A stretch of DNA of 5,199 nucleotides from Planctomycetota bacterium (lineage in GTDB: Bacteria > JAJVIF01 > JAPKYR01), in assembly GCA_030673355.1 (NCBI GenBank), contig DAOVJF010000235.1, positions 1 through 5,199 of the forward strand, in the 5' to 3' direction. Below are positions 1 through 5,199 of the stretch, one piece after another. The notes beneath the pieces were generated by a model. That model saw only the letters and a list, made by a program, of their open reading frames with translations. It was not told the DNA's origin and ran no database searches. Both the position numbers and the translations under genes were made by a program. Position 1 is the first letter of the stretch. Every line of letters starts with the position of its first letter.

Positions 1-549
1 ATCGACGGCGATTCAACTCCGTTAATGGTCTACGGAGAACGTAATTACCTTCGGAGCCTCGTATTCCCGTTCAACCTGACAAGTTCGGACCTGATCACGC
101 GTCCGACATTCCCGATCCTGATGTACAACGTGGTCAGTTACTTCCGGTCGCACCTGGAAAGCTCAACATCGGGCATAAGGACACAGGGAATCCAGGCTGT
201 ACGTGTGGACGCGCTGGCTGAAAAGATAAATCTAACGGGACCGGGGGATATCGAGCTTGAATTTCCGATAGATGCCGGGCACGCGTTTATCGATGTGAAC
301 GTAGCGGGTATATACACAATGCATGGCATGGGTGGTGCGGAAGCCGGCACCGAAATAATTGTCGCTAATTTTTTTGATGAAACGGAAAGCGATATTTCAT
401 CAATGGCTCAGCCCGAGGAATTATACGGCTCAGACAGCTCAATGCGCTTTGAGATTGAAGGGGAGAAGCATGTCTGGAAATATCTCGCGGTAATCGCGCT
501 GATAATACTGTCCGGAGAATGGTTCTTCTATCACAGAAAGGGATTTTAG
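1..549 (+). CDS. C-terminal part of a BatA-like VWA-family membrane protein (5' end outside the window)
   Basis: The reading frame is open from the first base, so this is the last 182 residues of a longer protein; the first Met (base 25) is internal, not a start. Near its left end the motif VFPFNLTSSDL, followed by RPTFPILMYNVVSYF, matches the segment found late in BatA-like proteins (aerotolerance-regulator N-terminal plus VWA family), where a 'gain control, then local display of the best segment' type beta-rich periplasmic region precedes the last helix. The C-terminus has one hydrophobic helix (YLAVIALIILSGEWFFYH) followed by the short basic end RKGF, which resembles the usual EWW-Y-R ending of this family and places the tail in the cytoplasm. 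The VWA domain itself is not in view, so its presence is inferred from family knowledge. It lies 31 bp before the two-VWA gene on the same strand and is probably co-transcribed with it. Family assignment is fairly secure; the exact function is unknown. Confidence 0.8.
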   Translation: MDGDSTPLMVYGERNYLRSLVFPFNLTSSDLITRPTFPILMYNVVSYFRSHLESSTSGIRTQGIQAVRVDALAEKINLTGPGDIELEFPIDAGHAFIDVNVAGIYTMHGMGGAEAGTEIIVANFFDETESDISSMAQPEELYGSDSSMRFEIEGEKHVWKYLAVIALIILSGEWFFYHRKGF

Positions 550-580
550 TTAAGTAGTATAGTAATATAAGACGGCCGAT

Positions 581-3484
581 ATGGAATTTGGAACACCACA
601 GGCATTATGGTTTTTTTTGATCCTTCCTTTTTTCGTCCTGCTCCATTATACGAGCTTCAGCGATATGGGAAAGTTCCAGCGCGGACTCAGCCTTTTCCTG
701 AGACTGATTCTGATCGCCGCTTTAATACTTGCACTGGCCGATACACGGCTGATTAAAAGATCCGATGAACTCGCGGTTTTCTTCCTTATCGACGGCAGCC
801 ATTCGATGGGGCAGGGGAGTACCGACCCCATGATCGGTTTCCTCCATGAAGCCGCCGGGTATCTGGATGATGAATTCGATAAAGCCGGGATTATATCATT
901 CGGACGTGACGCGTTTGTCGAGGCCAGCCTGGGGAGCGATATTTCATCCGTGATGGAAATCCAGTCCGATATAAGGCCGGATTTCACGAATCTCTCAGGC
1001 GCGATCGATCTTGCCCTCGCGAGTTTCCCGCCTGATTCAGGTGCACGGATCGTTGTGCTTTCGGACGGCAATGAAAATATTGGAGATTCGATTACATCCT
1101 CACGGATAGCGACAAACAGGAGTGTCGAAATCGATGTTGTTCCGTTTGGGGAACCCACTACCGGTGAGGTAATGGCGGGACGGCTGATACTTCCCAGGCG
1201 TGTCGAAGAGGGCGAAATATTTGATGTCCGCGCGGTAATCGAGGCCGAAAGCGAATCCGATGCGATTGTCGAGGTCTATGAGAACGATCGTCTGATCGGA
1301 ACACAGGAAGTCCGCCTGGTGCCGGGGAAAAATGTTTTCACTTTCCCGAGAGAACACGATGAGAGCGGATTTTTCGCGTACAGGGTGCAGGTGCGCGCGG
1401 AAGGTGATACTGAAGGCGCGAACAACCAGGCGGTCGATTACACGATAGTCGAGGGCCAGCCACGGGTATGTTACGTGTCGGGCGATCCAAATGAACGGCC
1501 GTACATGGTCGACGCTCTTCAGCAGGAAGGTATCCAGGCGGAATTCAGGGACATAAGCGGACTCCCGACAAGCCTGATATCGATGGCGACCTACGATGTG
1601 ATCCTGTTCAGCGATGTCGGCGCCGAGCTTCTTTCGATCGAAACCATGAATTCATACCAGTCGTTCGTGCGCGATCTCGGCGGGGGATTCGCGATGATCG
1701 GCGGCGAGAATTCGTTCGGTCCCGGTGGATATTACGAAACTCCATTCGAGGAGATGCTTCCGGTAGATTTCGACCTGACGCGCAAGGAATACATTCCATC
1801 GATTGCGATAGTGCTGGTTATCGACAGCTCCGGAAGTATGGCAGGCATGGAACAGAGTGGCGATACAGAGATCGAGATAGCCAAGCAGGCCAGCAGGCTT
1901 GTGGTGGAACTCCTGGAGTACACAGATCAGCTCGGTGTGGTCACTTTCGATTCCTACGGACAGTGGATTGTTCCCCTTGGAGAGCTGCATGATAAGGATA
2001 ATGTGATTAGGGGAATTGGGTCGATCAGGGCAGGGGGGGGTACATCCGTTTACGCGGGTATGTCACCAGCATTCGATGCTCTCAAGGACGCGGATACAAA
2101 AATCAAGCACATGATTGTATTATCGGACGGCTGTACAGCGCCGGGGGATTTCGACGGCCTTGTCAATCGGATGAACCAGTATGAAATTACCCTCTCAACG
2201 ATTTCAATCGGCTCTTATGCAAACGACATGCTGATGGAAAGTCTTGCCGAACGCGGCGGTGGTAATTTCTATCATTGCGAGGATTCCAGGAATCTTCCGA
2301 GGATTTTTACAAAGGAAACTTTTCTGGCGGGGAACAGGGCGCTTGTCGAGGAACCATTTGTGGCGCTTCAGAACCAGCCATCGCCGATAACCGATGGTGT
2401 CGATATCCATTTGTCACCACAGTTGCTCGGGTATGTTTCAACGAATATCAAGCCCCTAGCCACCGAAGCGCTGACCACTCACAGGGCCGATCCGCTTCTC
2501 GCGCACTGGCAGTATGGGCTTGGACGGTCGCTCGCGTTTACATCCGACACCAAAGCTCGCTGGGCGGCACGATGGCTGAACTGGCCGGGTTATAAACAAA
2601 TATGGACACAAGCCTCCAGATGGCTTGTCGGCGGCACGATGCCGGGCAACCTGGTTCCGAATATTTATTTCAGGGCAGGGAAGGCTTACATTTCAGTCGA
2701 TGCGATCGATCTCAGTGGTGAGATGATTACCGATGCGCTTATCAAGGCGAGAGTGGTGCTTCCGGAGGGCGATATCGAGGAACTGGACCTTTTCCAGGTC
2801 GCACCCGGCCGCTACGAGGCTTCCCTGGGCGCGACTCAAATTGGGAGCTACCTCGTAAATATCTACCAGGAGGACGGCGAGGGAAATATAGTCGACCAGG
2901 TTTCGAGCGGATACTCGGTCAGCTTCCCTCCCGAATATGAAAAAAGCGGTCCGGATACGTTTCTCCTGTCCCAGCTTGCGGATGTCACAGGCGGGCAATT
3001 CGCGATCGATCCTGGGAGCGTTTTCCGCCATACAAACCAGCCGATCAGCCGTTACTTCGATCTGTGGTTCTACCTCCTTATGGTAGCGATCTGCCTGCTG
3101 CCCATTGATATAGCTGTCCGACGCCTCAGCCTCACCGGAGAATCGCTTGAATTGGTACGGAGTAAGGTGACAGCGTATATTTCAGAAATCCGCGAACGGA
3201 GATTCCGCCCCGGTATCGACAAAACGCATATCGATCAACTGAAGGAGGTCAAGGAAGCGTATCGTTTAACAGCCGTGAAACCTGAATTTGTTAGAACCGA
3301 GAAGGAAGCCGACGAGCGTATCGATGAGATTCTTTCTAAAAAACCGGTGGGGAAGGCGAAGGTTCCGAAATTCAGGACAACTGAGATCGGAAGTGGAAAA
3401 AAAGAACCTTCTCAGGAAACCTCATCGCTTAAGAGCCTTCTGAAAACGAAGAAAAAGTTCTGGGACGAGCAGGATAACAAGTAA
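581..3484 (+). CDS. Membrane-anchored protein with two VWA domains and a glutamine-amidotransferase-like domain
   Basis: This 967-residue protein starts with two hydrophobic helices (about 8-23 and 36-54). VWA domain 1 (about 64-190) has MIDAS residues D71-x-S73-x-S75, T136 and D162. A linker of likely beta-sandwich type (about 200-290) leads to a class I glutamine-amidotransferase-like fold (about 295-395) with GGGFAMIGGENSFGPGGY at 367-384 and no nucleophile Cys. VWA domain 2 (about 405-580) has D415-x-S417-x-S419, T488 and D516. A conserved stretch follows (637-682, DPLLAHWQYGLGR onward), then a beta-rich part, a membrane helix (about 827-845) and a charged cytoplasmic tail of about 120 residues rich in Lys and Glu. 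Both VWA domains should bind a divalent metal and a protein partner. In related clusters these proteins accompany MoxR ATPases and are thought to help assemble or remodel envelope complexes; the partner is unknown. The ATG at 581 is preferred because the next Met (residue 29) would lose helix 1; its Shine-Dalgarno is weak. T8 (611-618) and G8 (2033-2040) tracts lie in the coding sequence. Confidence 0.9.
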   Translation: MEFGTPQALWFFLILPFFVLLHYTSFSDMGKFQRGLSLFLRLILIAALILALADTRLIKRSDELAVFFLIDGSHSMGQGSTDPMIGFLHEAAGYLDDEFDKAGIISFGRDAFVEASLGSDISSVMEIQSDIRPDFTNLSGAIDLALASFPPDSGARIVVLSDGNENIGDSITSSRIATNRSVEIDVVPFGEPTTGEVMAGRLILPRRVEEGEIFDVRAVIEAESESDAIVEVYENDRLIGTQEVRLVPGKNVFTFPREHDESGFFAYRVQVRAEGDTEGANNQAVDYTIVEGQPRVCYVSGDPNERPYMVDALQQEGIQAEFRDISGLPTSLISMATYDVILFSDVGAELLSIETMNSYQSFVRDLGGGFAMIGGENSFGPGGYYETPFEEMLPVDFDLTRKEYIPSIAIVLVIDSSGSMAGMEQSGDTEIEIAKQASRLVVELLEYTDQLGVVTFDSYGQWIVPLGELHDKDNVIRGIGSIRAGGGTSVYAGMSPAFDALKDADTKIKHMIVLSDGCTAPGDFDGLVNRMNQYEITLSTISIGSYANDMLMESLAERGGGNFYHCEDSRNLPRIFTKETFLAGNRALVEEPFVALQNQPSPITDGVDIHLSPQLLGYVSTNIKPLATEALTTHRADPLLAHWQYGLGRSLAFTSDTKARWAARWLNWPGYKQIWTQASRWLVGGTMPGNLVPNIYFRAGKAYISVDAIDLSGEMITDALIKARVVLPEGDIEELDLFQVAPGRYEASLGATQIGSYLVNIYQEDGEGNIVDQVSSGYSVSFPPEYEKSGPDTFLLSQLADVTGGQFAIDPGSVFRHTNQPISRYFDLWFYLLMVAICLLPIDIAVRRLSLTGESLELVRSKVTAYISEIRERRFRPGIDKTHIDQLKEVKEAYRLTAVKPEFVRTEKEADERIDEILSKKPVGKAKVPKFRTTEIGSGKKEPSQETSSLKSLLKTKKKFWDEQDNK
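2033..2040 (+). repeat. G8 homopolymer in the VWA2 metal-site coding region
   Basis: Eight consecutive G bases encode Gly485-Gly487, immediately before MIDAS Thr488 of the second VWA domain. The tract arises from codons GGG GGG GGT. A gain or loss of one base would shift the frame in the middle of the metal site and remove the rest of the protein, including the last membrane helix. Confidence 0.9.
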
Positions 3485-3539
3485 GGCTTGTCTGGTAGGG
3501 GAGTGGGCCTCTGAATTCCACCATTTTCGGGTTACTTAA

Positions 3540-3555
3540 CATAATACCTATTATG
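3540..3555. repeat. AT-rich inverted repeat between convergent genes
   Basis: CATAAT and ATTATG form a perfect 6-bp inverted repeat around ACCT. It sits between the 3' end of the VWA gene and the 3' end of the acetyltransferase gene, which point at each other. It could be a weak bidirectional terminator or a protein site. The stem is AT-rich and no T tract follows it on either strand, so the terminator reading is not well supported. I see no stronger terminator in 3485-3596. Confidence 0.35.
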
Positions 3556-3596
3556 CGACGTTGGGGATGGCCGATTGGAACTTAAAAAACACGCGA

Positions 3597-4019
3597 TCAA
3601 TCATACAGACGCTTTCCCAGGCTGATTACATCGTCTTCTTTGTAGCCCAGATTCCTGTAAAATTCCTTCACATCGAGATTCATCCCCCTTATCTGGATGT
3701 TGATCTTCTGGCAGCCGAGATTTCTTAATCCGGACTCGACCCGATCCATTAAAAGCCCGCCATATCCTTTTCTACGGTGATCAGGAGACACAGCCAGGTA
3801 AAATACAGACCCACGGTGGCCGTCATAGCCAGCCATGGCCGATGCGACTATTTTTCCTGAAAGGAGCCCGACGAGGAATAATTCAGGCTGTACGAGGGAT
3901 TTTGCGGCGATATCTTTCACGGGATCGTTCCATGGGACGACAAGGTCGCAAGCATGCCATAATTGTATGATCTCATCCTGATCGGAAGGCTCGCAGGGTC
4001 GGATTTCAAGGTTTGCCAT
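3597..4019 (-). CDS. ypeA: GNAT family acetyltransferase, YpeA type
   Basis: This 140-residue protein matches the small GNAT N-acetyltransferase YpeA over its full length, from memory of the E. coli protein. Shared motifs are PWNDP (29-33), GYDGHRG (64-70), the acetyl-CoA pyrophosphate-binding loop R82-R83-K84-G85-Y86-G87 after VSPDH, YRNLGY (121-126) and the ending SLGKRL (133-138). GNAT enzymes move an acetyl group from acetyl-CoA to an amine; the acceptor of YpeA is not established, and the protein should be cytosolic. The length is the usual one for the family and no key residue is missing. The ATG at 4019 is supported by GGTGAT eight bases upstream and by a promoter at a fitting distance. 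The gene is monocistronic: it converges on the VWA gene and diverges from the ABC operon, and nothing ties its function to either. Confidence 0.92.
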   Translation of the reverse strand: MANLEIRPCEPSDQDEIIQLWHACDLVVPWNDPVKDIAAKSLVQPELFLVGLLSGKIVASAMAGYDGHRGSVFYLAVSPDHRRKGYGGLLMDRVESGLRNLGCQKINIQIRGMNLDVKEFYRNLGYKEDDVISLGKRLYD

Positions 4020-4027
4020 AAATGAAT

Positions 4028-4033
4028 ATCACC
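4028..4033 (-). promoter_or_regulatory. Ribosome binding site of ypeA
   Basis: On the - strand GGTGAT lies 8 bases before the ATG at 4019. It matches the downstream half of the extended Shine-Dalgarno AGGAGGTGAT. The site fixes the start of the acetyltransferase. Confidence 0.55.
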
Positions 4034-4039
4034 GGTGGT

Positions 4040-4068
4040 ATTATACAGATATCGGGTAGGCTATACAA
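4040..4068 (-). promoter_or_regulatory. Candidate sigma-70-type promoter of ypeA
   Basis: Read on the - strand, a perfect TATAAT (4045-4040) is preceded by TTGTAT (4068-4063) with a 17-bp spacer. The -35 matches TTGACA at three positions, the TTG core included. The predicted start of transcription is near 4033, giving a leader of only about 14 bases that would just include or touch the Shine-Dalgarno. The DNA upstream is AT-rich, with a perfect palindrome ATATTAATAT at 4087-4096 and the interrupted repeat AATAG/CTATT at 4067-4081, which overlaps the edge of the -35 and could be an operator or UP-like element. Confidence 0.5.
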
Positions 4069-4120
4069 TAGTTAAGCTATTATGGAATATTAATATGATG
4101 GGGCAGCCAAATGGTTAAAT

Positions 4121-4152
4121 AAGTTTTACAGGCAGAGGGTACAAGTTTTGCA
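4121..4152 (+). repeat. Direct repeat AAGTTTTRCA, 22 bp apart
   Basis: AAGTTTTACA (4121-4130) and AAGTTTTGCA (4143-4152) agree at nine of ten positions. Their start-to-start distance is 22 bp, about two helical turns, so both copies face the same side of the DNA. This layout is compatible with a tandem regulator site, but two copies of a T-rich 10-mer can also occur by chance. Confidence 0.3.
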
Positions 4153-4289
4153 TGAATAACTCAACCGCAGGATGCGGTCGGCACTTGCTGTCCGATAGCT
4201 GGAAGCTAACGGCACGTAGGGGAAATCCTTACTTTAAACCACTTGAGGAAAATTTATATTGGACAGGATTGTATTGCAATGTTAAATAA
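4152..4289 (+). CDS. Doubtful 45-codon ORF
   Basis: An ATG-to-TAA frame encodes 45 residues, beginning MNNSTAGCGRHLL and ending LYWTGLYCNVK. It contains two Trp and two Cys. I do not recognise it. GAGGG at 4135-4139 could serve as a Shine-Dalgarno but is 12 bases from the ATG, which is long. The frame stays open back to 4119, so it could equally be a decayed gene remnant. Codons such as CTA, TTA and AGG differ from the neighbours' preference. The same bases form several hairpins, which compete with a coding explanation. I think it is more likely not a gene. Confidence 0.15.
   Translation: MNNSTAGCGRHLLSDSWKLTARRGNPYFKPLEENLYWTGLYCNVK
4164..4232 (+). ncRNA. Candidate structured RNA of four consecutive hairpins
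   Basis: Four stems follow one another within 69 bases. The first is ACCGCA-GGA-TGCGGT (4164-4178), six pairs. The second is 4179-4194, five pairs with a bulged C4182 and loop TTGCT. The third is TAGCT-GGA-AGCTA (4196-4208), five pairs. The fourth is GTAGGGG-AAA-TCCTTAC (4216-4232), seven pairs including two G-U. The two G-U pairs become A-C mismatches on the other strand, so a + strand transcript is favoured. Two of the loops are the trinucleotide GGA, which recalls the GGA-in-loop sites bound by CsrA/RsmA, although the preferred A-N-GGA context is not kept. No strong promoter or terminator frames it, and it fits no riboswitch or RNA family that I recognise. Confidence 0.25.
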
Positions 4290-4311
4290 ACAGGTCCGTC
4301 AGCGCCTGTCC
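4261..4311 (+). repeat. Long-range inverted repeat with alternative partner
   Basis: GGACAGG (4261-4267) is perfectly complementary to CCTGTCC (4305-4311). A second upstream copy, ACAGG at 4290-4294, can pair with the same CCTGT in a shorter hairpin, so two mutually exclusive folds are possible. No T tract follows, which argues against a transcription terminator. Confidence 0.35.
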
Positions 4312-4314
4312 TCC

Positions 4315-4344
4315 TTGAACTCAGTATCCCCTTTGTGACACAAT
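4315..4344 (+). promoter_or_regulatory. Candidate promoter of the ABC exporter operon
   Basis: TTGAAC (4315-4320) and CACAAT (4339-4344) are separated by 18 bp; each hexamer matches the sigma-70 consensus at four of six positions. Transcription would begin near 4351, leaving a leader of about 25 bases before the ATG at 4376. If this is right, the upstream hairpins lie outside the operon transcript. The match is moderate and other promoters are possible. Confidence 0.3.
4333..4343. promoter_or_regulatory. Palindrome TTGTGACACAA over the candidate -10, possible operator
   Basis: TTGTG and CACAA form a perfect 5-bp inverted repeat around a single A. It covers nearly all of the candidate -10 hexamer of the ABC operon, the position expected for a dimeric repressor site. 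Exporter operons are often controlled this way, but no regulator gene lies within the window. Confidence 0.3.
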
Positions 4345-4375
4345 CATTGAAATCCCTAGCTGAAAGTGTGAACGC

Positions 4376-5131
4376 ATGAGCACGAATGATTTTGCAATCG
4401 AGATTTCCGATTTCCACAAGCGATATGGCGACACGTACGCGGTGCGCGGTCTGGACCTGACTGTTCGGAAGGGCACCTTTTTCGGATTTGTCGGTCCGAA
4501 CGGCGCGGGGAAATCGACGACGATAAATACAATCGTCGGACTGATCCAGCCGTCGAGCGGATCGATAAAAGTTATCGGTTACGATATCGCGAAGGAACCC
4601 CTTGAGGTTAAAAAAAATGTCGGGTTAATGCCAGAGGAGACGGTTCTGTATGAAAGGCTGTCCGCAAGGGAGTACCTTGAATTTGTCGGGCGGATGTATG
4701 CCCTGCCCTCAAAATTTATCGAAACCCGTACAAAGGAACTACTTGAGCTACTGGATCTCGATCCCGATAAATTTATGGGCACATACTCAATGGGGATGAA
4801 GAAAAAAGCGTCCCTCGGCGCAGCTCTTATCCACAAACCGCCAGTAATCATACTCGACGAACCGTTCAGCGGGATAGACGCGAGCACATCGGCGAGGATC
4901 CGAACCACCCTGAATAATATGGTCGATAACGGACATACGGTGTTCTTTTCATCGCACGTGCTTGAAACTGTCGAAAAAGTAAGCCGCGAACTTGGGATCA
5001 TCCACAAGGGCAAGCTGCTTGCGTGCGGAACGCTGGATTCGATAAAACGTGACGCGTCGTGTGAGGATAATGCCTCCCTTGAGGAAGTATTTCTTAAACT
5101 CGTCGGTGCCGGGAGGGTTGACACGGAGTGA
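4376..5131 (+). CDS. ABC-2-type exporter ATP-binding protein
   Basis: This 251-residue protein is a complete ABC ATPase of the drug, antibiotic or polysaccharide exporter class. Visible motifs are Walker A GPNGAGKST (40-48), a Q-loop region GLMPEE (83-88) where Glu replaces Gln as is common in this class, the signature YSMGMKKK (137-144), Walker B VIILDEP (157-163) with catalytic E162, the D-loop SGID (165-168) and the switch His194 in SSH. It would hydrolyse ATP on the inner face of the membrane and drive a separate permease. The next gene starts within its stop codon, which fits a two-gene exporter with coupled translation. The ATG is the first possible start, because an in-frame TGA lies 15 bases upstream; only a weak GAAAG (4362-4366) precedes it. 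An A8 tract lies at 4610-4617. The substrate cannot be told from sequence. Confidence 0.95.
   Translation: MSTNDFAIEISDFHKRYGDTYAVRGLDLTVRKGTFFGFVGPNGAGKSTTINTIVGLIQPSSGSIKVIGYDIAKEPLEVKKNVGLMPEETVLYERLSAREYLEFVGRMYALPSKFIETRTKELLELLDLDPDKFMGTYSMGMKKKASLGAALIHKPPVIILDEPFSGIDASTSARIRTTLNNMVDNGHTVFFSSHVLETVEKVSRELGIIHKGKLLACGTLDSIKRDASCEDNASLEEVFLKLVGAGRVDTE
5111..5117 (+). promoter_or_regulatory. Ribosome binding site of the downstream permease gene
   Basis: GGGAGGG lies inside the end of the ATPase gene, 10 bases before the GTG at 5128. It is the strongest Shine-Dalgarno in the window and supports the GTG start of the overlapping gene. Confidence 0.6.
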
Positions 5132-5199
5132 GAGAAATTGGTCATCTCCTGAAATGGAAAATGACCCTTACGTGGCGCATGTACACGCGCAGCACGACC
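5128..5199 (+). CDS. N-terminus of a probable ABC exporter permease (3' end outside the window)
   Basis: A GTG start overlaps the ATPase stop as GTGA and the frame is open to the window end, giving 24 residues that begin MREIGHLLKWKMTLTWRMYTR. The first residues are basic and amphipathic with Trp and Arg, as in the cytoplasmic N-terminus before the first helix of ABC-2 type permeases; no membrane segment is reached yet. The call rests mainly on position, the four-base overlap and the good Shine-Dalgarno at 5111-5117. The family of the permease cannot be determined from this fragment. Confidence 0.65.
   Translation, partial: MREIGHLLKWKMTLTWRMYTRSTT

Larger units (their letters stand above)
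4020..4375. other. Divergent intergenic region between ypeA and the ABC exporter genes
   Basis: This 356-bp spacer carries no convincing protein gene. From left to right it holds the ypeA promoter (- strand), an AT-rich stretch, a 10-bp direct repeat, four contiguous small hairpins, a long-range 7-bp inverted repeat, and a candidate promoter with an overlapping palindrome just before the ABC gene. It is unusually long for a simple divergent promoter region in an otherwise compact window. Confidence 0.7.

Noticed and set aside
2275..2595. 106-codon ORF on the + strand inside the two-VWA gene
   Set aside because: It lies wholly within the clearly conserved frame of the 967-residue protein, so it is a frame shadow.
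3397..3403. A7 tract as a programmed frameshift site near the 3' end of the VWA gene
   Set aside because: It falls in a Lys-rich tail where A runs are expected; no downstream stem or meaningful alternative frame was seen.
3584..3589. T6 tract on the - strand just after the ypeA stop, as an intrinsic terminator
   Set aside because: No GC-rich stem precedes it, so it does not fit an intrinsic terminator.
4125..4153. TTTACA and TTGCAT with 17-bp spacing as a + strand promoter for the hairpin region
   Set aside because: The -35 is good (five of six) but the -10 matches at only three positions, so it is not reported as a feature.
4164..4232. tRNA, SRP RNA or a known riboswitch
   Set aside because: There is no T-loop GTTCGA box, no SRP GGAAG/GCAGCC core in the right arrangement, and no riboswitch consensus that I could match. 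Similarity to the GGCACTTG of c-di-GMP-II RNAs is limited to that one word.
4229..4417. 62-codon ORF on the - strand reaching into the ABC gene start
   Set aside because: It begins inside the well-supported ATPase gene on the opposite strand, covers a region rich in regulatory-looking symmetry, and has no recognisable domain or Shine-Dalgarno.
4622..4641. Glu in place of Gln in the ABC Q-loop as a sign of inactivity
   Set aside because: Glu at this position is frequent in ABC-2 exporter ATPases, and all other catalytic motifs are intact.
4579..5145. 188-codon - strand ORF opposite the ABC ATPase
   Set aside because: It is antisense to a gene with every ABC motif; its Ser-rich composition is typical of reverse-complement reading.

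Overview
The window looks like ordinary chromosomal DNA from a Gram-negative-type bacterium of moderate GC content. No rRNA, tRNA, phage, insertion sequence or CRISPR array is visible. The paired von Willebrand factor A (VWA) membrane proteins, a YpeA-type acetyltransferase and an ABC exporter occur together in many deep-branching environmental phyla. I cannot name the phylum; an FCB-group or Zixibacteria-like source is only a guess.

Left part (1-3484, + strand): the end of a BatA-like membrane protein is followed after 31 bp by a complete 967-residue protein. That protein has two membrane helices at its N-terminus, a VWA domain, a glutamine-amidotransferase-like domain without a catalytic Cys, a second VWA domain, a final membrane helix and a charged cytoplasmic tail. 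Both VWA domains keep complete metal-ion (MIDAS) residues. Such pairs usually sit at the end of MoxR AAA+ ATPase / DUF58 / VWA clusters, so the missing left flank probably holds moxR and DUF58 genes (inference).

Middle (3485-4375): a YpeA-family GNAT acetyltransferase lies on the - strand, convergent with the VWA gene and divergent from the ABC genes. It has a credible sigma-70-type promoter and a Shine-Dalgarno site. The 356 bp divergent spacer is the least explained part of the window. It contains a direct repeat, four back-to-back small hairpins, a 45-codon ORF of doubtful reality, a long-range inverted repeat with an alternative partner, and a candidate promoter whose -10 lies inside a palindrome.

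Right part (4376-5199, + strand): an ABC-2-type exporter ATPase overlaps, through GTGA, the start of a second gene. That gene runs off the window and is probably the membrane permease. Together they would form an ATP-driven exporter of unknown substrate.

Nothing here amounts to a clear new system. The items most worth a second look are the structured spacer at 4121-4343 and the homopolymer tracts (T8 and G8) inside the VWA gene.
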